A DNA stretch of 32,779 nucleotides, taken from IMG/VR virus record IMGVR_UViG_3300049893_000374, positions 1 to 32,779 of that record; one strand, 5' to 3'. The position numbers were made by a program, and so were the translations under genes. Below, piece after piece: positions 1 to 7,175 of the stretch (positions within the stretch are counted from its first letter, which is position 1; every line of letters begins with the position of its first letter). The DNA is from a virus. Below the pieces are notes generated by a model. That model did no database searches. It saw only the letters and a program-made list of their open reading frames with translations, and was not told the origin of the DNA.

Positions 1-223
1 AACCAGCATAACATATGCAGGCGGCGGCGCAGGCGCTAGCGATAGACTTTTACCAGCACCTGTAACAGGCAACTATGGTGGTATAGGCGGCTTAGGCGGT
101 GGTGGTAATGTTGGTGTTGCCGGAACAAATGGATTAGGTGCTGGTGGTGGTGCTGGTGCAAGTGGTGGCACAGGCACAGTAATTGTAAAATATCTATCAA
201 ACGCACGCCGTTTCAGCATGTAA
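1..223 (+). CDS. C-terminal end of glycine-rich tail fibre (continues from 31224)
   Basis: Bases 2-223 are an open frame ending in TAA at 221-223, with base 1 completing a codon begun by the last two bases of the window. The translation is rich in Gly, Ala and Asn and closes with a short non-repetitive tail (TVIVKYLSNARRFSM), as in phage fibres whose glycine-rich tip ends in a TVIVKY-like strand. It has no start of its own. Read as the last 74 residues of the gene starting at 31224, it gives a 592-residue protein. The join assumes a circular or circularly permuted molecule, which the preserved frame and composition support. Confidence 0.8.
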   Translation, partial: TSITYAGGGAGASDRLLPAPVTGNYGGIGGLGGGGNVGVAGTNGLGAGGGAGASGGTGTVIVKYLSNARRFSM

Positions 224-253
224 TCTTAAGATTCTAATAAATAGTATAAAGCG

Positions 254-277
254 ACTAGTGAGCCTCAGCACACTAGT
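254..277 (+). other. intergenic hairpin before the 169-aa gene
   Basis: A perfect 7-bp inverted repeat (ACTAGTG / CACTAGT) with a 10-base loop lies between the fibre stop codon and the ribosome binding site of the next gene. It has no T-run, so it is more likely an mRNA processing or stability element than a terminator. Confidence 0.4.
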
Positions 278-300
278 AAGTTCCTTCAGGAGACGATCAT

Positions 301-810
301 ATGACAACCAGACTTTTAGATTTTGCGGACTATATTGGTGGTCCCGATACCATAGTTTTAGAAATGTTTCCGCGTATGCAGCGCAAATATACCTATAACT
401 TCAATACCAATATCAGTGCCTATCAATTCAGCGCAGACTATCAAAGTCTAGTTCTTAGTGACGTTACATATGATCGTGTTACTGGTGACCCAAGTTTTAC
501 AACCACAACAGTATTAGGCAGTTTCCCAACTGTAGCCAATGTAAGTAATAGTTTAATTACTGTTACAAATGCTAGCACAGGCCTAGTTGACTTAACTATT
601 CCAGAGAATCGTTACACAGGAAACATTATTCCTGATGCAAGAACCAAAGTGGTTGGCACAGTATTAACATTCCAATGGCAGACCAGCAGTTCAAGCACAG
701 CAATAAAAGATGCACATCGTTTCTTAATTTTAGAACGTTATGAACCTGGCGTGCCAATTGGTGATCCTACCACAAGCGGTTCATTCATCCCACTAGTAGT
801 TTCAGCATAA
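301..810 (+). CDS. virion-associated protein next to tail fibre (unknown function)
   Basis: A 169-residue protein with a good ribosome binding site (AGGAG about 9 bases before ATG). It is beta-rich and Thr/Ser/Asn-rich, with no signal peptide or membrane segment. The N-terminal stretch (residues 1-60, LLDFADYIGGPDTIVLEMFP) and the C-terminal RFLILERYEPG look like a compact beta fold of the kind that anchors fibres. It sits between two fibre genes, 10 bases before the 1405-aa fibre, and is surely co-transcribed with them. A role as fibre-attachment or baseplate accessory protein is inferred from position only. Confidence 0.7.
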   Translation: MTTRLLDFADYIGGPDTIVLEMFPRMQRKYTYNFNTNISAYQFSADYQSLVLSDVTYDRVTGDPSFTTTTVLGSFPTVANVSNSLITVTNASTGLVDLTIPENRYTGNIIPDARTKVVGTVLTFQWQTSSSSTAIKDAHRFLILERYEPGVPIGDPTTSGSFIPLVVSA

Positions 811-820
811 GGAGAGTAAC

Positions 821-3800
821 ATGGCAGACATTACTCTCTCAACTACCGAAAGTAACATTGTAGTTGATGCAAGCAATAACATTATTCAAGTTAGCAGCAC
901 ACCCACAACAATTGTTGTTGGTGAAGGATCAACAGTAGATAATGCACAAATTCGCGCTGCATTAAGCAATGTTGCACCTATTCTTTATGATGCTGGAACC
1001 GGTGTATTCAGTTTTGATGCAAATGCTACATTCAGCGGCAAGACCACAGATGATTTAGCAGAAGGCAATGTAAACTTATACTTTACTAATGCTAGATCTA
1101 GAGATGCAATTAGCACTTTAAATCAAGGTGTTGGTTATGGAACTTTAAGTTATAGCAATACAACTGGTGTAATAACTTATAACGTAGTTACAAATGCTAA
1201 TATTAGAGGTGCAATAAGTTATGCTGCTGGTAGTGCTGGTTACAACAGTTCAACTGGTGTAATTTCAATTCCAGCAACAACCACAAACCTTTCTGAAGGC
1301 ACAAACCTATACTTTACCGCTGCAAGAGCACGCGGCAATGTAAGTGCAACAGATGCAGGCGGCTTAGGTTCATTTTCCTATAATAATACCACAGGTGTGT
1401 TTACATATACAGGTCCTAGCGACAGCGATGTAAGAAGTTTAATTAGTGCTGCAAACACCACAACTGGTTATGGTAATATTACCTACAGCAGTTCAACAGG
1501 ACAAATTGTATTTGATCGTGTTACTAATTCACATATAAGAGGTGCAATTAGTATAACCGACACAGGTGGTGATGGTAGTTTAACTTATAACAATGGCACT
1601 GGCGTAATTACTTACACTGGACCAGATCAAACCGAAGCAAATACTAGAATTGCTGCTGCACCAAGTCAAGTTCGCGCACATCTAAGTGCTACAAATACTG
1701 GAACAGGATTTGGCGGTATTGCGTATGACAACTCAACTGGTGTAACAACTTATACACGAGTATCAAACGCAGACATTGCTAGTTCAATACTAAACAACAC
1801 CATTAAATTAAAAAATTACAGCGAAACTGCTGTTGATTATGGTAATGTTGCTGGTAATATTACTGTTGATCTAGGCCTAGGATCTATACATGAATATACA
1901 TTAGTAGGTAATGTAACATTTATTTCATTTGCAAATGCTGTTGCTGGAAGTAGTGCAACATTAATCTTTAAACAAGATGCTGTGGGTGGTCGTCAACTTG
2001 ATACTACTACACACACTTGGACAGGTTGGAAATTTGCTGGTAACAGTAAAACATTAACACTTGCTGCAAACAGCAAAGATGTAATGACAGTTATTATACC
2101 CGACACTGGAGACTATTATTCAAGTATTGTAAGTATGGAAGGAATGTTTATTCCTAACAGTCAACTTGCAAACAGCAACGTAATTGTAAATGGTGTCACA
2201 ATTGCACTAGGTTCTAGTGGTAACATAGATACATTTAACAGTAATGTTACAGTTAATGGTAACCTAAATGTTGCCGGTAATTTAAATTACCAAAACGTTA
2301 CTGACTTGTATGTAACTGATCAAAAGATTACACTAAACAGTAATGCTGCAACCAATGCCAATGTAGAAATTATTTCAAATCGTCCTACTGCAACTAATAC
2401 AATGTTGAAGTGGAACGAGCCTGCTACACGTTGGGAGTTTACCAATGATGGTAGCACATATTATCCTATTGCTACTAGCACATCAGATTTAGTAGAAGGC
2501 ACAAACCTATACTTTACCGCTGCAAGAGCACGCGGTAATATCAGTGCTGCTGAAAACATTACCTACAACAGTAGCACAGGTGTAATTGGATTAGCAAATA
2601 GCCTAGCCAATGTCAGCACCATTACTGCACAATCAGGTCAAAATCTTACACTTAATACTGCTAGTGGTTTAATTACAAAACAAAAATATAACAATGTTGA
2701 TGTATTCAGCGGCAATATCAGCAGTGATGGTTATGCATTGTTTAGTTCAAACGCATATGATGGTAGTTTAAATTACTTCAATTACACCGGCAATGCTAAT
2801 ATTGAAAACTTTATTGTTAATACCGGTAACACAACTGCTGGCTCAAACGCTATCACCAATGTTTCATTGTTAAATTATTTTGCTGATACAGCACAAAGCC
2901 TAAGCAGTTTACCTGTTGGCTTTTTCTTTAGCCGAGACGAGTTTGACTACTTGCCATTCCCAGTAGGCACTAGAGTAAGCAGCGTAGATAGTGCAAACAG
3001 TATTGTTTACATGAGTGCTAATGCAACAACCTCAACTGATCTAGGATTCCAGGGCGGTGTAGCACCAAATGGTGTATTTGGATTTAACTCTGCACTATAT
3101 GATAGCAATACTGGTTTAACTATTATTTTAATCAGTGATTATGATACGGGTGGCGCTGACAAAACCGTATTGGTCGCAACAAGTCCATATCCATCAAGCC
3201 GCTATGGTTATCCTGCAACAGGTCCTGCTATTACAGACTTTGACATTGTAACTGCTGGCACAATCAATGATTACAGTCTAGGCACAGAAAGCCTAGCACA
3301 GTTCATGATTGGCAGAAATAAATTAAGTTCACCAAAGAGTGTGCTACAAGCACCACGTGGTTTAATTGTTGGTGAAGGTGCTGACTTAACTAACCGCGCT
3401 GAAAATGACATGCTACCAAGTTTTGGTCTTAACGTTCTATGGGATGGCCAAAGCAACATTGATGATTATGGTGGCAATACCCCATTAACACAATTATTAA
3501 TTAAGAACTATACTGATAATAACCTTCAAGGTCAAGCCTTAAGAACTACATTTGGTCCTAGATTGTTCTTTACCGCAGCAGAAGGCAATTCAAGTCAACC
3601 TATCAGCGTAACATATCCTAAGAAAAACTTAGAACTAGGACGTATCAGTTGGTGGAGCACAAGTTCCACACAGGCTGGTTTAAGCACTGGTGGTCCTCCC
3701 GCTTGGATCAGCGGTGTAACTGGTCAAGACTGTGTAAGCACTAACAGTGGCTTAGGCATGTATTTTGGTATCAGTCCAAATACTGCAAACTTCAATAGAA

Positions 3801-5038
3801 GTTTGTATATGGCCAGCAGTTTGGGTAATACACTTATTGCAAGTGCTCAAGACAGCACTGGCACACATCGCCCAATTATCTTTGCACCATCACACTATGG
3901 TAGCAGTCAAGGTAACAGCGCATTACTGTATAATCAAACTATACTTGGTAATGAAACTATCACTGATACAATTCAAACCAGTGGCACACATTTTGCACAG
4001 ATCAACTATAACAATGCTACATCACTAACAGGTAGTAAAGTTGCTGTTACTAACGGTAATAACACAAACTCCACACGTGAAGGTAACATTGTTCTCAGCA
4101 TTGATAGAAACTATAACAGTGGTAATGCCAACGTTCGTGTAAGAACTGGTGGAACAAACTTCTATGGTGCTAATAACCCAGATCGCGTAAGATTTACATT
4201 TGCACCACAGGGCCTAGTAGATGGCACAGCAGTTACAATTAGAAACTTTGTTGCTGGTGCTGCTACCGGTTTGAATAATAATGTTTACTATGTAAAACGT
4301 AATGACAGTGGTGGTTACATTGGTTTTGACCTATACTATGACAGTGGTTTAACCAGTGGCGTAAACATTGGCACAACTAACCAAAGTGCTGGAGCCGGCA
4401 CATTTGAATACACTAGAAACAACGGTGTAACTGCTAAAGATTGGGCGTTTACATTACCACAAGGCAGTAACAACTTAATCCTCACAGAAGATGGTGTCAA
4501 CACAACAACATTTGAAAGTGGTGGTAACGTTAATGTTACAGGCAACATCAACCTAACTGGACGCTTGTTAGGCTATGACCGTGTATATGGTGAATTCTGC
4601 TATACCGCTGGTAACATTGTGCCAGCCGCAGCAGATACAGTCTATACATTCCCATTTGATACAACCAACATGGCCAGTGATGTAGTTGCTAACAACACTT
4701 CACGCATTAACATTGTTAAACCAGGTATCTTTAAACTCATAATGAGTTTGCAGGTTAAGAACAGCAATAACAGCGCAGATCATATCATGCGTTTCTGGTT
4801 GCGTAAAAATGGTGCGGATGTTGCTAACAGCGCAACATTGGTAACACCTCTTAAACTGCAAGAATCAGTGATTTCAATGGATTGGATGGTAGAAAGTGAT
4901 GGTGATGACTATTGGGAAATTGCTTATTATGTGAATAGCACAAACATATCATTCCCCAACTACACCAGTATTAGTAGTCCGGTAACTGCACCATCATGTC
5001 CGCCAATCATTGTTAACGTAATTCCAGTAGGAGCATAA
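821..5038 (+). CDS. long repetitive tail fibre with C1q-like tip
   Basis: A 1405-residue fibre, the largest gene here, with SD AAGGAG before ATG. Residues about 1-330 and 560-590 carry degenerate repeats of the type EGTNLYFTAARARGNVSA and SYNNTTGVFTYTG, a module common in cyanophage and marine-phage fibres. Residues about 340-440 (VDLGLGSIHEYTLVGNVTFI onward) form a frequent phage beta domain. From about 1250 the tip (YGEFCYTAGNIVPAAADTVY ... INIVKPGIFKLIMSLQVKN) resembles C1q/TNF-like jelly-roll receptor-binding domains. The expected role is host recognition by a trimeric fibre at the tail end. Family-level assignment is good; the receptor is unknown. Confidence 0.85.
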   Translation: MADITLSTTESNIVVDASNNIIQVSSTPTTIVVGEGSTVDNAQIRAALSNVAPILYDAGTGVFSFDANATFSGKTTDDLAEGNVNLYFTNARSRDAISTLNQGVGYGTLSYSNTTGVITYNVVTNANIRGAISYAAGSAGYNSSTGVISIPATTTNLSEGTNLYFTAARARGNVSATDAGGLGSFSYNNTTGVFTYTGPSDSDVRSLISAANTTTGYGNITYSSSTGQIVFDRVTNSHIRGAISITDTGGDGSLTYNNGTGVITYTGPDQTEANTRIAAAPSQVRAHLSATNTGTGFGGIAYDNSTGVTTYTRVSNADIASSILNNTIKLKNYSETAVDYGNVAGNITVDLGLGSIHEYTLVGNVTFISFANAVAGSSATLIFKQDAVGGRQLDTTTHTWTGWKFAGNSKTLTLAANSKDVMTVIIPDTGDYYSSIVSMEGMFIPNSQLANSNVIVNGVTIALGSSGNIDTFNSNVTVNGNLNVAGNLNYQNVTDLYVTDQKITLNSNAATNANVEIISNRPTATNTMLKWNEPATRWEFTNDGSTYYPIATSTSDLVEGTNLYFTAARARGNISAAENITYNSSTGVIGLANSLANVSTITAQSGQNLTLNTASGLITKQKYNNVDVFSGNISSDGYALFSSNAYDGSLNYFNYTGNANIENFIVNTGNTTAGSNAITNVSLLNYFADTAQSLSSLPVGFFFSRDEFDYLPFPVGTRVSSVDSANSIVYMSANATTSTDLGFQGGVAPNGVFGFNSALYDSNTGLTIILISDYDTGGADKTVLVATSPYPSSRYGYPATGPAITDFDIVTAGTINDYSLGTESLAQFMIGRNKLSSPKSVLQAPRGLIVGEGADLTNRAENDMLPSFGLNVLWDGQSNIDDYGGNTPLTQLLIKNYTDNNLQGQALRTTFGPRLFFTAAEGNSSQPISVTYPKKNLELGRISWWSTSSTQAGLSTGGPPAWISGVTGQDCVSTNSGLGMYFGISPNTANFNRSLYMASSLGNTLIASAQDSTGTHRPIIFAPSHYGSSQGNSALLYNQTILGNETITDTIQTSGTHFAQINYNNATSLTGSKVAVTNGNNTNSTREGNIVLSIDRNYNSGNANVRVRTGGTNFYGANNPDRVRFTFAPQGLVDGTAVTIRNFVAGAATGLNNNVYYVKRNDSGGYIGFDLYYDSGLTSGVNIGTTNQSAGAGTFEYTRNNGVTAKDWAFTLPQGSNNLILTEDGVNTTTFESGGNVNVTGNINLTGRLLGYDRVYGEFCYTAGNIVPAAADTVYTFPFDTTNMASDVVANNTSRINIVKPGIFKLIMSLQVKNSNNSADHIMRFWLRKNGADVANSATLVTPLKLQESVISMDWMVESDGDDYWEIAYYVNSTNISFPNYTSISSPVTAPSCPPIIVNVIPVGA
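1295..1335 (+). repeat. 41-bp exact direct repeat, copy 1 (within fibre gene)
   Basis: It encodes the repeat module EGTNLYFTAARARG and is identical base for base to 2495-2535, exactly 1200 bp downstream. Neighbouring modules differ in codons, so identity here points to recent duplication or gene conversion. Confidence 0.85.
2495..2535 (+). repeat. 41-bp exact direct repeat, copy 2 (within fibre gene)
   Basis: Second copy of the 1295-1335 repeat, in the same reading frame, 400 codons later. Recombination between the two would delete exactly 400 residues of fibre in frame. Confidence 0.85.
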
Positions 5039-5039
5039 C

Positions 5040-5183
5040 ATGCCTATACAAAGAACACCAGGCGGAAAGTATAAATGGGGTAGCAGTGGTAAAGAATATT
5101 CTACTCGCGCACAAGCAGCACGCCAAGCACGTGCAATCTTTGCAAGTGGTTATAAGAAAAATAATGAAGGAAAGAAGAAATGA
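5040..5183 (+). CDS. small basic conserved phage protein (47 aa)
   Basis: It starts one base after the fibre stop (TAACATG), with AGGAG overlapping the end of the fibre gene. The 47-residue product begins MPIQRTPGGKYKWGSSGKEY and continues with an Ala/Arg helix (TRAQAARQARAIFASGY) and a lysine-rich tail. Small proteins of this PxQRTPGGYxWG type recur next to fibre and lysis genes of marine phages, but their function is not known to me. Its strongly basic charge suggests nucleic-acid or protein contact in the virion. Its last codons overlap the next small gene. Confidence 0.7.
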   Translation: MPIQRTPGGKYKWGSSGKEYSTRAQAARQARAIFASGYKKNNEGKKK

Positions 5184-5236
5184 AAAAATACGGCAAGCCA
5201 AAACCACGTCCACGCCCACGTCCTAAAAAGTATTGA
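5180..5236 (+). CDS. very small basic proline-rich peptide (18 aa)
   Basis: An ATGA overlap with the preceding stop, with an upstream purine-rich stretch (GGAAAGAAGAA) acting as ribosome binding site, opens an 18-residue frame, MKKYGKPKPRPRPRPKKY. It consists of Lys/Arg-Pro repeats only. Translational coupling and position between two accepted small genes support expression. It is too short for family assignment and could be spurious. Confidence 0.4.
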   Translation: MKKYGKPKPRPRPRPKKY

Positions 5237-5244
5237 GGTGTAGT

Positions 5245-5382
5245 ATGACACTTATTGAAAAACTAACAATGAAGTTATCAGAAGAGCAGCGTGAGCGTTT
5301 CTTTGACTTAATTGAAGAACATCCTGATACAAATCCTATTGTATTGTTTAGACGTGTATTGAATCAACCAGAAGAAGAATAA
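5245..5382 (+). CDS. small acidic helical protein (45 aa)
   Basis: A 45-residue frame (MTLIEKLTMKLSEEQRERFF ... LNQPEEE) preceded by GAGGTG eight bases from GTATG-context ATG. It is predicted to be helical and acidic, with no cysteine, membrane segment or recognisable domain. It lies in the run of tiny genes between the fibre and the holin-like gene and ends one base before the next ATG (TAACATG), so it is coupled to it. The function is unknown; the tight spacing is the main reason to accept it. Confidence 0.6.
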   Translation: MTLIEKLTMKLSEEQRERFFDLIEEHPDTNPIVLFRRVLNQPEEE

Positions 5383-5383
5383 C

Positions 5384-5641
5384 ATGCCACGCCCACAGCC
5401 AAAGACCCATTTGAACATTGAACACCAAATTCAATTGAATGACTTACACAAAGAAATTGATTTGATTAAGAACAATCATCTTTACCACATGCAGTTAAGC
5501 ATGTCAAAATTAGAAGATGATATTAAAGAAACCAAAACAGAAATTAATCAACGTTTTGACAAGTTAGATGAGCGTCTTTGGGTCGTAATTGGTTTAGTAG
5601 TAACTACGCTGGTTGGTATTGTAGTATCGGGGATAATGTAA
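5384..5641 (+). CDS. holin-like coiled-coil protein with C-terminal membrane helix
   Basis: 85 residues. Residues 12-62 are a heptad-rich coiled coil (IKETKTEINQRFDKLDERLW), followed directly by one hydrophobic segment at about 65-84 (VVIGLVVTTLVGIVVSGIM) ending at the C terminus. This layout matches XhlA-type holin-associated proteins of lysis cassettes, which insert by a C-terminal transmembrane helix. There is no recognisable endolysin beside it, so the lysis role is an inference from architecture. A tail-anchored membrane adaptor is an alternative. Its stop overlaps the next start (TAATG). Confidence 0.6.
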   Translation: MPRPQPKTHLNIEHQIQLNDLHKEIDLIKNNHLYHMQLSMSKLEDDIKETKTEINQRFDKLDERLWVVIGLVVTTLVGIVVSGIM

Positions 5642-5949
5642 TGCCAGTTCCACCAAAGAGTGTGCAAGACGCAGCACAGCGTGCATTAGATGCAAGAGCA
5701 GAAGTTAGTCCTAGTGCTAGAGCCGGCACACCAGTTGGCATTGCAAGAGCACGTGATCTAGCACGTGGTGCAGACGTTAGTCAAAGCACACTAGAACGCA
5801 TGTATAGTTATTTGATGCGAGCCAAGTTTGATTACGACCAAGCACGCCAACAAGGCAAAGACATTAATAACAGCAAAGCAATTATGGCGTATTACTTATG
5901 GGGGGGTCCTAGTGCCCTAGCATGGGTGCGACGAGAACTAAACAAATAG
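5641..5949 (+). CDS. conserved phage protein of unknown function (102 aa)
   Basis: The start at 5641 (TAATG overlap with the upstream stop) gives 102 residues, MPVPPKSVQDAAQRALDARA ... WVRRELNK. The pattern GTPVGIARARDLARGADVSQ, then a helix with MYSYLMRAKFD, then YYLWGGPSALAWVRRE matches a small domain widespread in cyanophages and other marine phages. In those homologues a PPxSVxxxAxRGL start and a WLLWGGxAGxxWAxR end are typical. The biochemical role is not established to me. It is the last gene before a strong terminator and so closes the late operon. Confidence 0.75.
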   Translation: MPVPPKSVQDAAQRALDARAEVSPSARAGTPVGIARARDLARGADVSQSTLERMYSYLMRAKFDYDQARQQGKDINNSKAIMAYYLWGGPSALAWVRRELNK

Positions 5950-5972
5950 GTTTGGTTTGGTTTGGTTTGGTT
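5949..5972 (+). repeat. GGTTT pentanucleotide tandem repeat
   Basis: Four perfect GGTTT units plus GGTT begin on the last base of a stop codon. They are followed by a 16-bp perfect palindrome (5973-5988) and a second hairpin (5997-6012, GTTGCA/TGCAAC) before the terminator. Such G/T tracts are prone to slippage. Confidence 0.85.
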
Positions 5973-6015
5973 GTTGTTTTAAAACAACACAATTTTGTTG
6001 CATAAATGCAACACT

Positions 6016-6044
6016 AAAAAAGCCCCGTTTGGGGCTATTTTTTT
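6016..6044 (+). terminator. strong rho-independent terminator closing the late operon
   Basis: Stem AGCCCC/GGGGCT with a GTTT tetraloop, preceded by an A-run and followed by T after T (ATTTTTTT). It lies after the last fibre-side gene and immediately before a consensus promoter, so it separates late from early transcription. Confidence 0.9.
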
Positions 6045-6049
6045 AATGG

Positions 6050-6077
6050 TTGACATAAATAACTATTGTGTTATAAT
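6050..6077 (+). promoter_or_regulatory. consensus sigma70 promoter
   Basis: TTGACA (6050-6055), 16-base spacer, TATAAT (6072-6077); both boxes are perfect matches. The expected transcript begins near 6084 and puts the AUG at 6097 behind GGAGA. This rules out any start further upstream for the HTH gene and marks an early, host-polymerase-driven unit. Confidence 0.85.
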
Positions 6078-6096
6078 ACAACAATGGAGAATACAA

Positions 6097-6615
6097 ATGG
6101 CAAAAAAACCATATCCTTATATACCAACGGCTCCGCGCTCAAACACCAAGTTTGAACGCAAATGGGGCATAAGTGCAATTGACTTAGCCAAAGAAGAAGG
6201 TGTTACAGCATCGGCTATTCAGATGCGTATTATGAATTATGGTAATCCTTTTCAACGTAAAAAAGCACCTACAATGTGTGAAGTAATGACTGGCAAAACT
6301 TCAATTGAAATAGCCAAAGAGTTAAACATATCACCAGTCACAGTATATGAACGTTTGAAGAATCATGGTGATGCATACTATGAAAGTGAACACGGTGCTG
6401 GCGTAGCATTACGTGGCAGACAACGTGCAGCATATCACTGGACTGAAACCAAACAAGCCGGCACAAAGCCAGGTTGTAAAAATGGTTGGCTAAGTCCACG
6501 ACACGAGGACTATCACACATGGCGTTTTAAAATGATACAACAATATTGTCCTACAGCACATGATTATAACACTAAGGAGGCTAATAATGAATGTGAGAAC
6601 ACTGATAGTATTTGA
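6097..6615 (+). CDS. tandem helix-turn-helix DNA-binding protein, probable early regulator
   Basis: 172 residues. The start is fixed by the promoter at 6050-6077 and by GGAGA at 6086-6090. Two HTH-like units follow each other: residues about 25-53 (ISAIDLAKEEGVTASAIQMR, then NYGNPF) and about 65-95 (SIEIAKELNISPVTVYERLK, then NHGDAY). Both end in a matching N-[YH]-G-[ND] turn, suggesting an internal duplication. The C-terminal part has Trp/His/Cys residues without an obvious motif. The HTH pair resembles the sequence-reading units of phage regulators and of homing-endonuclease accessory domains. As the first gene after a perfect promoter it is a good candidate for a transcriptional regulator; its targets are unknown. 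Confidence 0.7.
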   Translation: MAKKPYPYIPTAPRSNTKFERKWGISAIDLAKEEGVTASAIQMRIMNYGNPFQRKKAPTMCEVMTGKTSIEIAKELNISPVTVYERLKNHGDAYYESEHGAGVALRGRQRAAYHWTETKQAGTKPGCKNGWLSPRHEDYHTWRFKMIQQYCPTAHDYNTKEANNECENTDSI

Positions 6616-6931
6616 TATACACGCAAGGCGCAACAAACATCGCGACGAGCGTTACTTTGAAATTGAAATGCTGGATGATGAAACTGGCGAATATTTAAAA
6701 ACTTATGCCAGTGAAGATAACTTTAACTTTGACAATTGGTATCCAGTAATTAAAACTTGGCAACCAAAAACGCTGTTAGCAATAACTGGCGTATTCAAAT
6801 TTAAGCGAGATCCAAAGACCAAAGAGTTTACTAATATTATCAACGCAGACTCAAAGCCACATGTTTATGAAACATATGACCAAAGTGTGCGTGACCAATA
6901 CTTGCAGATTTATGCGAAACGTTACTTGTAA
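6587..6931 (+). CDS. unknown protein, possible OB-fold
   Basis: 114 residues, started at ATG 6587 behind a near-perfect AAGGAGG (6574-6580). It overlaps the HTH gene by 29 bases, so the two are coupled. The middle part (WYPVIKTWQPKTLLAITGVF, then KFKRDPKTKEFTNIINADSK) alternates hydrophobic strands and basic loops, as small OB-fold nucleic-acid-binding proteins of phages do, and an NADSK-like ending is common in such phage proteins. This is a visual resemblance only. It has no cysteines and no membrane segment. Confidence 0.6.
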   Translation: MNVRTLIVFDIHARRNKHRDERYFEIEMLDDETGEYLKTYASEDNFNFDNWYPVIKTWQPKTLLAITGVFKFKRDPKTKEFTNIINADSKPHVYETYDQSVRDQYLQIYAKRYL

Positions 6932-6935
6932 AAAA

Positions 6936-6959
6936 AGCACTATGTTTTCACATAGTGCT
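6936..6959 (+). terminator. hairpin after the possible OB-fold gene
   Basis: A perfect 10-bp stem (AGCACTATGT/ACATAGTGCT) with a TTTC loop, flanked by six As on the left and only CTTT on the right. It is a weak rho-independent terminator on this strand, and the A-run would serve as a T-run for antisense transcription. Confidence 0.6.
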
Positions 6960-6994
6960 CTTTCATGCAAATATAATTTTAGAGGAAATTATAG

Positions 6995-7098
6995 TGTAGC
7001 AGCGAGAATAGATAGGTTTAGGAGGCTATCATTATAATACGCTTGGAGAACAATTATGCAACTTATGTTTGGCAACAGTAAGTGTTCTCGCTGCTACA
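6995..7098 (+). ncRNA. candidate structured RNA closed by a 14-bp stem
   Basis: 6995-7008 and 7085-7098 are perfect 14-base inverted repeats (TGTAGCAGCGAGAA / TTCTCGCTGCTACA), extendable by a G-U and an A-U pair. Inside lie a GATAG/CTATC hairpin (7011-7030) and an ATAAT/ATTAT pair. The stem sits between a hairpin terminator and the next gene. The 5' arm starts with GTAGC and the 3' arm ends with GCTAC, the same ends as the leader hairpins at 8108, 15891, 16263 and 16545. A TATAAT (7033-7038) and a 27-codon frame lie inside, so regulation of a mini-gene is the alternative. No match to a known RNA family is recognised. Confidence 0.4.
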
Positions 7099-7139
7099 AG
7101 TATTATTTATTAAAAATAGCAAATTTTTCTTTACTTTAA
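7056..7139 (+). CDS. possible 27-aa peptide with CxxC
   Basis: ATG at 7056 is preceded by GGAG at the right distance and by TATAAT at 7033-7038. The frame (MQLMFGNSKCSRCYKYYLLK, then IANFSLL) contains one CSRC pair. Its first half falls in the 3' arm of the inverted repeat at 6995-7098, so the codons may simply reflect RNA structure. No homolog is recognised. Confidence 0.25.
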   Translation: MQLMFGNSKCSRCYKYYLLKIANFSLL

Positions 7140-7157
7140 GAAAAAAATGTGTATAAT
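7130..7157 (+). promoter_or_regulatory. weak sigma70-like promoter
   Basis: TTTACT (7130-7135), 16-base spacer, perfect TATAAT (7152-7157). It lies just upstream of the AGGAGG of the 251-aa gene, in a very AT-rich stretch. Confidence 0.45.
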
Positions 7158-7175
7158 ACAATTATAGGAGGCTAT

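Noticed and set aside
3765-4028. 87-codon plus-strand frame inside the long fibre gene
   Set aside because: Out-of-frame shadow of the fibre gene with low-complexity composition and no ribosome binding site.
5995-6096. Upstream extension of the HTH gene to an earlier start
   Set aside because: The extra codons run through a terminator and both promoter boxes; the GGAGA and ATG at 6097 fit the predicted transcript.
6947-6977. Promoter with TATAAT at 6972-6977 upstream of the structured RNA
   Set aside because: The best -35 candidate needs a 19-base spacer and lies inside the terminator hairpin; too weak to annotate.
6995-7098. tRNA gene inside the long inverted repeat
   Set aside because: The closing stem is 14 bp rather than 7, there is no T-loop GTTCRA box and no cloverleaf.
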